DNA from: Robiginitomaculum sp. | GTDB taxonomy: Bacteria; Pseudomonadota; Alphaproteobacteria; Caulobacterales; Maricaulaceae | DNA: 64,000 bases | Assembly: GCA_021776595.1 (NCBI GenBank) | Contig: JAJFFP010000037.1 | Span: 31,109-95,108, forward strand | Direction: 5' to 3' | Notes under the pieces: model-generated | The model's database searches: none | What the model was told of the DNA's origin: nothing | What the model saw: only the letters and a program-made list of their open reading frames with translations | Part shown: in pieces, positions 44,793 through 53,124 of the stretch | How positions within the stretch are numbered: position 1 is the first letter of the stretch | Layout of the letters: the number at the start of each line of letters is the position of its first letter | Translations under genes and position numbers: made by a program

Positions 44793-45713
44793 ATGCCTCA
44801 TTTTCTCGACATTGCAGACCTTTCGCCTGATGAGATGAAAACCATTCTGGCCGATGCCCACGCCATGAAGGCGGCACGGACCGGTCTGCCCAAAGGTGCA
44901 CCTGACCCGGATCCGGCATTGCCGGGCCGGGCACTGGCCATGATTTTCGAGAAAAGTTCGACCCGCACGCGGGTATCTTTTGACATGGCTATTCGACAGC
45001 TGGGCGGATCATCCCTGATCCTGAATGCGGCCGATATGCAGTTGGGACGCGGCGAAAATATTGCCGACACCGCTCAGGTGCTATCGCGTTATGTCGATGC
45101 GGTGATGATCCGTGCCAATGCACATCAGGATGTGGTGGAGTTTTCAGAACAAGCCGGCATACCGGTGATCAATGGGCTGACCGATCGCTCGCATCCCTGC
45201 CAGATCATGGCCGACCTGATGACCCTGGAAGAGCATTATGGAAAGCTGGAAGGGTTGAAACTGGCCTGGGTGGGGGATGGCAATAATGTCGCAGCCAGTT
45301 TTATTCAGGCAGCGGCCAAGCTGGACTTTGAATTACATCTGTCCTGTCCCAAAGACTATGGCCCCCGCGAGGATGATCTGATCGCCGCATCCTTGTGTGG
45401 GGCACGCCTTGCGTTGATGGGTGATCCAAAAGCGGCGGTTCAGGGCGCGGATGTGGTCATCGCCGACACCTTTGTTTCCATGGGTGATGCGGATGCCACA
45501 AAGCGTCTGGCTGATCTGGCCCCTTATCAGGTCAATACCGCATTGATGAAAGAGGCAAACCCAAAAGCGGTATTTTTGCACTGCCTGCCGGCCCATCGCG
45601 GCGAGGAAGTTACGGCGGCGGTTATAGACGGGGCCGGGTCGCTGGTCATGGAAGAGGCTGAAAATCGCCTGCATGCACAAAAAGCAATTCTAAAATGGTG
45701 CCTGTTGTCATGA
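44793..45713 (+). CDS. argF: Ornithine carbamoyltransferase
   Basis: 306 residues. The carbamoyl phosphate loop is [15 protein letters not shown] (about 50-64), the ornithine side has [10 protein letters not shown], and [10 protein letters not shown] carries the active-site Cys. It makes citrulline from ornithine and the carbamoyl phosphate produced by CarAB. The argF stop overlaps the hslO start. Confidence 0.98.
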   Translation: MPHFLDIADLSPDEMKTILADAHAMKAARTGLPKGAPDPDPALPGRALAMIFEKSSTRTRVSFDMAIRQLGGSSLILNAADMQLGRGENIADTAQVLSRYVDAVMIRANAHQDVVEFSEQAGIPVINGLTDRSHPCQIMADLMTLEEHYGKLEGLKLAWVGDGNNVAASFIQAAAKLDFELHLSCPKDYGPREDDLIAASLCGARLALMGDPKAAVQGADVVIADTFVSMGDADATKRLADLAPYQVNTALMKEANPKAVFLHCLPAHRGEEVTAAVIDGAGSLVMEEAENRLHAQKAILKWCLLS

Positions 45714-46693
45714 GCGGGCAGATGAGCACCCGGACAATAGATGACGTGGTCATCCCCTTTGCGCTGGATACGCGCCCGGTGCGCGGGCGCATTGTGCGCC
45801 TGGGTGCGGTGCTGGACGATATACTGGCGGCCCATGATTATCCCGAACCCGTAGCCAGATTATTGGGTGAAGCGGTGTTGATCGCGGTGCTGGCCGGTTC
45901 TTCATTAAAATTTGAGGGCCGCCTGATCATTCAGGCCAGCGGCGATGGGCCGGTATCACTGGTGCTGGCCGATTATTCCACCAATGGTGGTATCCGTGGC
46001 TATGCCCGTTTTGACGCGGCAGCTCTTGCCGGACTGGAAGAAAAAACGCCGGATCTGGGACAGCTCATGGGCAAGGGACGCTTTGCCCTGACCATTGATC
46101 CAGGCGGGGCCTCTGAGCGTTATCAGGGCGTGGTGGCGCTTGAGGGTGCGGGGCTCGGCGTGAGCGCGCTATCTTATTTCGCCACTTCAGAACAAGTGCC
46201 CACGCGTCTTAGCCTTGGTATGGCCCGCCTGACCGATGCGGCGGGCAAGAAAAGCTGGCGCGGGGGCGGCGCCATTATGCAAATGATCGCCGGGCAAAGC
46301 CAAAATGACGAGGACTGGGATCACGCCTCGGCGCTTTTTGAAACCATCAGTGCCGATGAATTGACCGACCCCAATGTAAGCGCGGAAACATTGTTGTTTC
46401 GTCTGTTTCACGAGGAGGAGGTGAGAGGGGCGTCCCCGAACCGGAACACGCGCTCATATAGCGAGCGCCAACATCGCGATAGCGCCATAAAAATGGTGGG
46501 GGTGCGGGTGTTTGAACCGACAATCCTGCACAAACGCTGCCCCTGCACACCTGATTATTTGCGATCCGTGCTGGCGCAGTTTCCTGCCGGAGAACATAAG
46601 GGCATGACCGAAGAAGATGGGCGTATTCGCATGACCTGCGCCTTTTGTTCAAAAGATTTTTTCTTCACACCGGAGGAAATTTCCTCTACATAG
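45710..46693 (+). CDS. hslO: Redox-regulated chaperone Hsp33 with an in-frame insertion
   Basis: 327 residues from ATG 45710, coupled to argF as ATGA (ATG 45722 is possible). The N-terminal chaperone domain ([35 protein letters not shown]) is intact, and the C-terminal zinc switch keeps CPC and CAFC (all four Cys). Between them, where relatives run straight from FHEEE into VRVFEP, there are about 27 extra residues (46421-46501). They fall at the junction near the linker that unfolds on oxidation. The frame is preserved, so the protein may still work. Confidence 0.95.
   Translation: MSGQMSTRTIDDVVIPFALDTRPVRGRIVRLGAVLDDILAAHDYPEPVARLLGEAVLIAVLAGSSLKFEGRLIIQASGDGPVSLVLADYSTNGGIRGYARFDAAALAGLEEKTPDLGQLMGKGRFALTIDPGGASERYQGVVALEGAGLGVSALSYFATSEQVPTRLSLGMARLTDAAGKKSWRGGGAIMQMIAGQSQNDEDWDHASALFETISADELTDPNVSAETLLFRLFHEEEVRGASPNRNTRSYSERQHRDSAIKMVGVRVFEPTILHKRCPCTPDYLRSVLAQFPAGEHKGMTEEDGRIRMTCAFCSKDFFFTPEEISST
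46421..46501 (+). repeat. 81-bp insertion inside hslO, candidate palindromic repeat
   Basis: The inserted codons read [21 protein letters not shown] in the middle, are polar and Arg-rich, and are foreign to Hsp33. The DNA contains GCGCTC-ATATAGC-GAGCGC (46450-46468), a short hairpin, and the sequence flanking both ends is G-rich (GAGGTGAG and GGGGTGCGG). This resembles small palindromic elements that insert in frame into genes, such as the Rickettsia palindromic elements. Family membership cannot be shown from one copy. Confidence 0.45.
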
Positions 46694-46719
46694 CCGGGGG
46701 TCTTTCCTGGGAGGTGTAA

Positions 46720-47106
46720 ATGGCCAAAATCACTGGCATCGGCGGGATTTTTTTCAAATCAGATGATCCTGCAAAAACCGCAAAATGGTATCAGGAGGCC
46801 CTCGGCCTCGCTTTTACAAGCATGGGCGGAGATACCCAATATGTGCAATTTGGGCCCCATGAATTTGCCGGACCCGTATTTTCTGTTTTTGCGCGCAATA
46901 GCGAATATATGGACCCTTCCGCAAAGGATGTTATGATCAATTTGATGGTGGATAATGTGGCCGAGGCGATAGAGCAGGTGCGCGCCCATGGTGGCCAGAT
47001 CGTCGGCGACATCAAAGCAGAAGTTTATGGCGATTTTGGCTGGTTTATTGATCCGGAGGGTCGAAAAATTGAATTATGGTCTCCTAAAAAACCCGCCTCC
47101 TCATAA
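46720..47106 (+). CDS. VOC-superfamily (glyoxalase-like) protein
   Basis: 128 residues with GGAGG before the ATG. Two beta-alpha-beta-beta-beta modules: IGGIFFKSDDPAKTAKWYQEALGL and VAEAIEQVRAHGGQIVGDIK, ending GWFIDPEGRKIELWSP with the usual metal-ligand Glu. Function within the superfamily (isomerase, dioxygenase, resistance) cannot be assigned. It is 26 bp after hslO and convergent with trkH. Confidence 0.92.
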   Translation: MAKITGIGGIFFKSDDPAKTAKWYQEALGLAFTSMGGDTQYVQFGPHEFAGPVFSVFARNSEYMDPSAKDVMINLMVDNVAEAIEQVRAHGGQIVGDIKAEVYGDFGWFIDPEGRKIELWSPKKPASS

Positions 47107-47116
47107 TATTGGCTTG

Positions 47117-48565
47117 TTAACTGACCCAGAAGCGCGGCGTAAATAATACCAGCACCGTAAAAAGCTCCAGCCGACCAACCAGCATGGTCAGCGACAACAC
47201 CCATTTGGCAAAGTCCGGCAAAGTGGAAAAGTTACCGGCCGGGCCAACAATATCCCCAAGCCCCGGACCCACATTAGCAATCGCCGTGGCGGCGCTGGAT
47301 ATAGCGGTTGTCGTATCCAGTCCGGCAAAAGAAAGCGCAATGGTTGCAACGGCAAAACAGGCAAAAAAGACAAAGAAAAAGCTATATACCGAAAACAATG
47401 CTGATTGCGGCAATGGTGCCCCGTTATAGCGTAGCGGAATTACAATATGGGGGCGGATCATTCGGCGGATATGGGCGCGCAAACCTTCGATCGCGACCTG
47501 AAAGCGAAAGATTTTAATGCTGCATGATGTTGAACCTGCGCAACCGCCAACAAACATCAACACAAAGAATAATGGTGCCGCCATTGGCCCCCAGAGTTGA
47601 AAGTCACCAAATCCATAGCCGGTGCCTGTGGTTATAGAAACGACATTAAACATGGCAAGGCGAATAGGGTGGGCCAGACCCTCATGATCGGTAAACTCCA
47701 TATAGAGGCTCATAAAGACAATGACGACGGCCAGAAACCCCAAAAAACCACGCGCCTGGGTGTTGCGCCACAGGGCCGAAAAATTACCCCTGACAGCCAG
47801 AATATAGGCGGCAAAAGGCAATGCAGCCAGGGTCATAAAAACCGTGCCGGCAATATCTGCACCACCTTGGGAATAAGCAGCAAACGAGGCATCTGAATTG
47901 GCAAATCCGCCCGTGGAAAGGGTGGTCATGGAAAGGCATATAGCGTCAAAGGCATCAACACCCAGCATCCAGTAAACGCCGGCGCACAACATGGTCAGGC
48001 CCAGATAGGCGGCGCCGATGCCAATGGCGATCGCCTGGGCGCGGGGCAGTATCTTGCCCATGGGTTCAAACCATTCCGCACGAAAAAGCTGCATCCCGCC
48101 GACTTTCAGCATGGGCAGGACCGCCAGTGCCACAATGATAATACCCACCCCGCCAATCCATTGCAGGATGGCCCGCCATAGCAAAATGCCTTTGGGTAAA
48201 TCATCTAGCCCGCTCATCACTGTGGAACCGGTCGTGGTCAGGCCCGACATGCTTTCAAAATAGGCATCCGTAAAAGACAAAGGCGTTTCGGCCAGCATAA
48301 ATGGCAACGTGGCAAAGACCGCCATCACCACCCAGGAAAATGTGGTCAGGATAAAGGCGGCCTGTAAATTCATTTTCAATTTGCCGCCGCGCGCCACCAG
48401 CATCAATATGGCGCCGGTAAACAGCGTCAATGCCGAGGCCGCGGCAAAGCTGCGCCATTCCACCGAACCTGTAACCAGATCGGCAATCATCGGGGCCAGC
48501 ATGAAAACCCCCAACAGGATCAGCAACGCCCCGATAATCAGGGCAACGGAACGGGCGCTATTCAT
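47117..48565 (-). CDS. trkH: Trk/Ktr-type potassium transporter membrane subunit
   Basis: 482 residues with about ten to twelve membrane helices in four M1-P-M2 repeats. Selectivity-loop sequences are SGLTTTGSTV, LSTGGFANSD, VSITTGTGYGFGD and SAIANVGPGLG. FVGGCAGSTSCSIKIFRF is the TrkH membrane gate region. It takes up K+ with a TrkA NAD-binding subunit, which is not in the window. 12 bp after apaG on the same strand. Confidence 0.95.
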   Translation of the reverse strand: MNSARSVALIIGALLILLGVFMLAPMIADLVTGSVEWRSFAAASALTLFTGAILMLVARGGKLKMNLQAAFILTTFSWVVMAVFATLPFMLAETPLSFTDAYFESMSGLTTTGSTVMSGLDDLPKGILLWRAILQWIGGVGIIIVALAVLPMLKVGGMQLFRAEWFEPMGKILPRAQAIAIGIGAAYLGLTMLCAGVYWMLGVDAFDAICLSMTTLSTGGFANSDASFAAYSQGGADIAGTVFMTLAALPFAAYILAVRGNFSALWRNTQARGFLGFLAVVIVFMSLYMEFTDHEGLAHPIRLAMFNVVSITTGTGYGFGDFQLWGPMAAPLFFVLMFVGGCAGSTSCSIKIFRFQVAIEGLRAHIRRMIRPHIVIPLRYNGAPLPQSALFSVYSFFFVFFACFAVATIALSFAGLDTTTAISSAATAIANVGPGLGDIVGPAGNFSTLPDFAKWVLSLTMLVGRLELFTVLVLFTPRFWVS

Positions 48566-48577
48566 TTTGCGTGTGGC

Positions 48578-48973
48578 TCAATGCTTGCTGGCGGTATCAT
48601 AGGGACTGTCCAGAGAAAAAAGCGGGATCAGGGCGCGAAACATTTCTCCGGCCTGGTTCTGCATTTCATAATACCCTTCCATCATGCCCGAAGGGGTCAT
48701 GAGCGGTGTGCCCGAAGTATAGCGCCAGGATTGACCGGGCGCCAGCACCGGTTGTTCGCCTACCACACCGGCACCATACACCTCTTCAGCGCGGCCATTG
48801 GCGTCGGTAATGCGCCAATAGCGGTTCATCAATTGCACGGTTTGGTCACCCCGGTTTTCAATCTCGATCTGATAGGCCCAGACATATCGACCGGCTTCAA
48901 TATCAGAACGATCCTCCAAAAAGAAGGGTTGGGCCCGTATCAAAATGCCATTGGTGGTAGTTTCCCAGGTCAT
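48578..48973 (-). CDS. apaG: ApaG domain protein
   Basis: 131 residues from ATG 48973; the frame extends to 49264 but that part is antisense to the divergent gene. ApaG fibronectin-III-like fold: TTNGILIRAQPFFLEDRSD, VWAYQIEIENRGDQTVQLMNRYWRITD, GVVGEQPVLAPGQSWRYTSGTPL and a final MEGYYEM. It binds nucleotides and pyrophosphate in some species. Its cellular role is unclear. Confidence 0.95.
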   Translation of the reverse strand: MTWETTTNGILIRAQPFFLEDRSDIEAGRYVWAYQIEIENRGDQTVQLMNRYWRITDANGRAEEVYGAGVVGEQPVLAPGQSWRYTSGTPLMTPSGMMEGYYEMQNQAGEMFRALIPLFSLDSPYDTASKH

Positions 48974-49062
48974 GGTGCTATCTATCTCTAATTTGCACCG
49001 CGCATCAAGCGCTTGCGCCAACGTTGCGAATCGCATCTGCTCTGCAACGAAAAAGAAACGGT

Positions 49063-50097
49063 ATGGCCATGGCAAAAATTCTTTGTGATCAACAGATCGG
49101 CGATTGTGTTCAGGCCGGTGCCATCCGCTTTGATGTCGCGCTGGATCAGGACCAGTTACAACCGGCCAGTATGGACTTGCGTCTGGGGCAAAAGGCCTAT
49201 CGCCTGCGCGCCAGTTTTCTGCCCGGCAAAAACACTTCGGTGGCTTCGCGCCTGAACGCACCACTGGTTATGCACGAGATAGACCTGAGGCCGGGTGCGG
49301 TGCTGGAAACCGGGTGCATTTATCTTGTCCCTCTGATGGAGGCGCTTGCGCTCCCGACAGACATCAGCGCCCGCACCAACCCCAAAAGCTCTACCGGGCG
49401 TATTGATGTGTTTACCAGGGTGATCACCGATGGGGCTTTTGCTTTTGATACCATTGCGCCGGGCTATGAAGGGGCGCTGTGGCTGGAGATCAGCCCGCGC
49501 ACGTTTTCCATTCTGGTGCGCCCCGGTGACCGGCTGGCGCAAATCCGTCTGCGCCGTCAGGCCCGTGACCATCACACGTCAGGTGAGGCAAAATCCGTCG
49601 ATGTGTCACTGGCACTGGCACCAAATTCGCGCGTCGGGTTTCGCGCCAAACGCCATGCAGGGGTGCTCGATCTTCGCAATATTGGCGGTCACGATCCGCG
49701 TGATTTCTGGGAGGCCCTCATCCCCCGTAACGGGCAACTGATTCTGGATCCGGGTGAGTTTTATATTCTGGCCTCCAAGGAAGCCATTTGCATCCCCCCC
49801 GATATGGCCGCCGAAATGGCTCCCATTGCCCCGGAAATTGGCGAGTTTCGCGTGCATTATGCGGGCTTTTTTGACCCCGGTTTTGGCTATGATGGCGCTG
49901 GCGGGGCGGGTGCCAAAGCGGTGCTGGAAGTGCGTGGCCGTGATGTGCCGTTCATTCTGGAGGATGGCCAAACCGTCGCCAAACTGGTGTTTGAACCCAT
50001 GAGCCAAAACCCCACCGCGCTTTATGGCACCATCGGCTCCAACTATCAGGGGCAAGGCCTGAAACTCTCCAAACTTTTCGGGAAGTGGGTGGAGTGA
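49063..50097 (+). CDS. Tandem-domain 2'-deoxycytidine 5'-triphosphate deaminase
   Basis: 344 residues from ATG 49063 (ATG 49069 is equally plausible). Two copies of the trimeric dUTPase/Dcd fold are fused. Domain 1 (about 15-180) keeps the Dcd residues: NPKSSTGRID (the Ser and Arg of the active site) and APGYEGALWLEIS with the catalytic Glu. Domain 2 (about 205-344) has EMAPIAPEIGEFRVHYAGFFDPGFG and AVLEVRG. It deaminates dCTP to dUTP for dTMP synthesis. This double-length form is usual in alphaproteobacteria, against about 190 residues for E. coli Dcd. It is divergent from apaG. Confidence 0.93.
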   Translation: MAMAKILCDQQIGDCVQAGAIRFDVALDQDQLQPASMDLRLGQKAYRLRASFLPGKNTSVASRLNAPLVMHEIDLRPGAVLETGCIYLVPLMEALALPTDISARTNPKSSTGRIDVFTRVITDGAFAFDTIAPGYEGALWLEISPRTFSILVRPGDRLAQIRLRRQARDHHTSGEAKSVDVSLALAPNSRVGFRAKRHAGVLDLRNIGGHDPRDFWEALIPRNGQLILDPGEFYILASKEAICIPPDMAAEMAPIAPEIGEFRVHYAGFFDPGFGYDGAGGAGAKAVLEVRGRDVPFILEDGQTVAKLVFEPMSQNPTALYGTIGSNYQGQGLKLSKLFGKWVE

Positions 50098-50183
50098 TGG
50101 GGGGTGTAATGACAAAGGGCGACGAACACGATGAAACTATCATTTGCCGGACTTGTTGCGGCAATCCAGTAAATTCTCACTGA
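50097..50183 (+). CDS. Possible 28-residue Cys-containing peptide
   Basis: An open frame starts at ATG 50097, overlapping the dCTP deaminase stop as TGATG, and ends at TGA 50181-50183. A second ATG at 50109 has a G-rich ribosome-binding site. The peptide carries IICRTCCGNP, a CXXC-like pair. The coupling and RBS are suggestive, but the frame is short and could be chance. The rest of the gap to 50531 holds only the TetR control region. Confidence 0.25.
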   Translation: MGGVMTKGDEHDETIICRTCCGNPVNSH

Positions 50184-50377
50184 TACACAGGATTACCCGA
50201 ATAAATCAGGTAATGGCAACGCCCAGGTTTTACCCTTATGACAGAAAGAAACTGCCCCAGCGTTTCCTACACCTCCTGTATGCGCTTATGCAGCCTCCTC
50301 CCTTGCTCGCTTAAACGCGCTCAGGATGTTGGTTGAAGAGGGAAAAATGAAAGCCACAACAATACTCGCTTGCACCC

Positions 50378-50405
50378 TTGTAATAACTGACCGGTCAGTT
50401 ATATA
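50378..50405 (+). promoter_or_regulatory. TetR operator within the efflux operon promoter
   Basis: A perfect 20-bp palindrome, ATAACTGACC/GGTCAGTTAT, spans 50383-50402. It sits between a -35-like TTGTAA (50378-50383) and a -10 TATATA (50400-50405; spacer 16 bp), so a bound repressor would block RNA polymerase. The TGACCGGTCA core is typical for TetR/AcrR regulators of efflux pumps. The tetR start is 127 bp downstream. Confidence 0.85.
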
Positions 50406-50531
50406 CGTGTTGAGATAATATTTTATGAAATAAAGGTTGGTGGCCTGGCATTTTTTGAGGTTGGGCACAGCCGCTCAGGTCCAAGGGGGCCGATGCGTCA
50501 CCTGTCTTCACTCATCGAATGATCATTTTGA

Positions 50532-51233
50532 ATGCAGGGTTTCAGGACAACACAAAAAATGACAAAAAGGGCGGTAAAACCAATAGACCAAACAAAGCCG
50601 CGCTGGCAGCGTCAGCCGGATGCGCGGCCAGACCAAATCCTTGATGCGGCGCTTGGTGTTTTCCGCGCTCAGGGATTTAGCGCGGCCCGTATGGATGATG
50701 TTGCCAAGGCTGCCGGGATTTCCAAAGGCACGATCTATCTTTATTTCAATAGCAAACAGACCTTGATGGAGTCGTTGATTACGCGGGCCGTTGCGCCCAT
50801 AGCACAGCACCTTAATGTGATAGCTGCGCAGGCCCCTGATGGACCCGTTACCCCGGTTTTACGCGCCATGCTCACCTTCGCTGCCAGCAATTTAGGGCAA
50901 GCCAAAGCCAGCGCTGTGCCCATGCTGGTGATCAGTGAAGCGGGACGTTTTCCTGAACTGGCGCGGCTTTACCGACAACAGGTCATTGATATTGGCCTGG
51001 GGGCGATCACTGGCATGATCAAGCGCGGCATAAATCGCGGCGAATTTCGTAAATTAAATCCCGCCTATGCGGCCAGATCAATGATCGCACCTTTGCTGAT
51101 GCACATGGTTTGGATGAATACCTTTGTTCTGTCCGAAGATGAGCCTATCGATCTGCCCGACATGATTGAACAACATCTTGATATATTTCTGCATGGTGCC
51201 AAATTCCGTGCACAACCGGAGGTCAGCCTATGA
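50532..51233 (+). CDS. TetR/AcrR-family repressor of the efflux operon
   Basis: 233 residues from ATG 50532 (an ATG at 50559 is an alternative). The N-terminal helix-turn-helix is at about 30-75: DQILDAALGVFRAQGFSAARMDDVAKAAGISKGTIYLYFNSKQTL. The C-terminal ligand domain is helical. It is the first gene of tetR-hlyD-ABC-ABC2, overlaps hlyD as ATGA and has a matching palindrome upstream. The order mirrors E. coli cecR-ybhGFSR, whose repressor CecR controls cephalosporin and chloramphenicol sensitivity. Confidence 0.95.
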   Translation: MQGFRTTQKMTKRAVKPIDQTKPRWQRQPDARPDQILDAALGVFRAQGFSAARMDDVAKAAGISKGTIYLYFNSKQTLMESLITRAVAPIAQHLNVIAAQAPDGPVTPVLRAMLTFAASNLGQAKASAVPMLVISEAGRFPELARLYRQQVIDIGLGAITGMIKRGINRGEFRKLNPAYAARSMIAPLLMHMVWMNTFVLSEDEPIDLPDMIEQHLDIFLHGAKFRAQPEVSL

Positions 51234-52180
51234 GCCGCCTTGTCTTCATTGCCTTTATTGTTCTGGCAGCGTGCAGCCCATCAAAAGAAACTGATGAAAC
51301 GCGGCATAACCTTCAAGGTTATGCCGAGGCGCGCCTGCTTTATATGGCACCGCGCACCAGCGGGCCGATTACCGCATTAGCGGTCAGGGAAGGCGACCAG
51401 ATTACGGCTGACAGATTGTTATTCTCATTAGATGATGGCACCGCCTCTGCGCGTCTGGCGCAAGCCGAAGCAGCGCTGGCGGCAGCACGGTCCCGCCTTG
51501 CCGATTTGCGCGCCGGTGGCCGCCCGCAAGATATCAACGCCGCCCGGCAAAGCGTTGCGCAGGCCCGTGCCGCGCTCAAACTAACGCAGGATAATTATGA
51601 GCGCAGCAAAACGCTGGTGGCAAAGGGGCAGGCACCGCAAGCCAGGCTGGATCAGGATGAGGCGCAGCACACCCAGGCCAAAGCCGCACTGCGGGCAAGC
51701 GAAGCACGTCTGGCTCTGGTTCGCGCCCCGGCCCGTATCAATACGATCACCGCCGCGCAAGAAGAAGTGCGTGTGCAGGAAGCCCTGGTAATACAAGCTA
51801 AAAAAGCTCTGGATGATTTACGCGTTGTAGCCCCCGTGGATGCCAGTGTGCAGACCGTGTTACGCCGCGAGGGCGAGATCGCCGGACCCGCACAGCCAGT
51901 GCTGGTGTTATTACCTCCGGCGCAAATACGTATTCGGTTTTTCATCCCTGAGCCGCGCCTTGGTGCCATCAGGATCGGCCAAAAAGTGCAATTTTCCTGT
52001 GATGGCTGCGACGATGGCCTGATCGGTAAAATCAGTTTTATCTCAGGCACGGCAGAATTTACACCGCCGGTGATTTTCACCGAAAAAGAGCGCGGCAAGC
52101 TGGTCTATATGGCCGAAGCATTGCCCAATGACCCGGCATCCTTTCATCCAGGTCAACCGGTATTGGTTACTTTACCATGA
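51230..52180 (+). CDS. HlyD-family periplasmic adaptor lipoprotein (YbhG-like)
   Basis: 316 residues. Signal with lipobox (IVLAACSPSK, Cys about 15). Barrel-sandwich part at LYMAPRTSGPITALAVREGDQI, a long antiparallel coiled-coil hairpin (about 85-190, many Ala, Gln, Arg) and VVAPVDASVQTVLRREGEIAGP closing the lipoyl domain. It bridges the ABC-2 pump to the outer membrane. A Cys pair (SCDGCDDG) is in the beta-barrel region. Coupled on both sides by ATGA overlaps. Confidence 0.94.
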   Translation: MSRLVFIAFIVLAACSPSKETDETRHNLQGYAEARLLYMAPRTSGPITALAVREGDQITADRLLFSLDDGTASARLAQAEAALAAARSRLADLRAGGRPQDINAARQSVAQARAALKLTQDNYERSKTLVAKGQAPQARLDQDEAQHTQAKAALRASEARLALVRAPARINTITAAQEEVRVQEALVIQAKKALDDLRVVAPVDASVQTVLRREGEIAGPAQPVLVLLPPAQIRIRFFIPEPRLGAIRIGQKVQFSCDGCDDGLIGKISFISGTAEFTPPVIFTEKERGKLVYMAEALPNDPASFHPGQPVLVTLP

Positions 52181-53124
52181 GCCTGACCCCGGCACATGAC
52201 ACGCCACCGCCGGTGATCGACGTTCGGGGTTTGACCAAAATTTATGGCACGCGCAAAGTTGTAGATGATTTTGATCTGACGGTGCCAAAGGGGGCCGTTT
52301 ACGGGTTTTTGGGGCCAAATGGCTCTGGCAAGACCACGACTTTGCGTATGATATGCGGCCTTTTGGAACCAGAAGGCGGCTCTGGCACCTGCCTGGGTTG
52401 GGACGTCATCACCCAATCGGCACTGATAAAAACGCAAGTGGGTTATATGACCCAGAAATTCTCCCTCTGGGAGGACCTGACCATTGCCGAAAATCTGCAT
52501 TTTGTAGCGCGTATGTATAAGCTGGATAATCGTAAAACACGGGTAAATGCGGCGCTGGTCTCTTTGGGATTAAACGAACGCAAAAACCAGTTGGCCGGCA
52601 CCTTGTCTGGTGGCTGGAAACAACGCCTGGCCCTGTCGGCCTGTATGCTGCACGATCCACAACTCCTGTTGCTGGATGAACCAACTGCCGGGGTGGACCC
52701 CAAGGCCCGGCGTGAGTTTTGGGAAACCATTCACGAGCTTTCCGATAATGGTATCACCATACTGGTCAGCACCCATTATATGGACGAAGCGGTGCAGTGT
52801 GATTTCATTGCCTATATTGCCTATGGCAAAAAACTGATCGATGGCCCCTCCGGGGATATCGCCAAACGCATTGGCCTTACCACCTGGAAGGTTGAAGGGC
52901 CAAATCTGGGCGTGTTGGCCAGAGCGTTAAAACAGACACCCGGTATTGAGCAGGTCGCCCGTTTTGGCACGTCCTTGCACGTTAGCGGGCCGGATAAAAA
53001 AGCGCTGGAGGCGGCCATCGCCCCCTATCAAAGCAAAGATGAGCTGATCTGGACCCCGATGCAGAGCGGGTTGGAGGAGGCCTTTATCCACCTCATGAAA
53101 GAAGTGAAGGATAATTTCGCATGA
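52177..53124 (+). CDS. ABC transporter ATP-binding protein of the efflux pump
   Basis: 315 residues. Walker A GPNGSGKTTT (about 49-58), Q-loop YMTQKFSLWEDL, signature LSGGWKQRLALSACML, Walker B LLLDEPTAGVDP, switch His in VSTHYMDEAVQCD. A C-terminal extension of about 90 residues follows, as in DrrA/YbhF-type exporters. Only one nucleotide-binding domain is present, whereas YbhF has two. It energises the permease encoded next. Confidence 0.97.
   Translation: MSLTPAHDTPPPVIDVRGLTKIYGTRKVVDDFDLTVPKGAVYGFLGPNGSGKTTTLRMICGLLEPEGGSGTCLGWDVITQSALIKTQVGYMTQKFSLWEDLTIAENLHFVARMYKLDNRKTRVNAALVSLGLNERKNQLAGTLSGGWKQRLALSACMLHDPQLLLLDEPTAGVDPKARREFWETIHELSDNGITILVSTHYMDEAVQCDFIAYIAYGKKLIDGPSGDIAKRIGLTTWKVEGPNLGVLARALKQTPGIEQVARFGTSLHVSGPDKKALEAAIAPYQSKDELIWTPMQSGLEEAFIHLMKEVKDNFA

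Noticed and set aside
48974..49264. N-terminal extension of ApaG
   Set aside because: It is antisense to the start of the dCTP deaminase gene, and ApaG proteins are about 130 residues long.
50286..50468. 60-codon minus-strand open frame in the tetR leader
   Set aside because: It overlaps the operator, lacks a ribosome-binding site and has no recognisable features.
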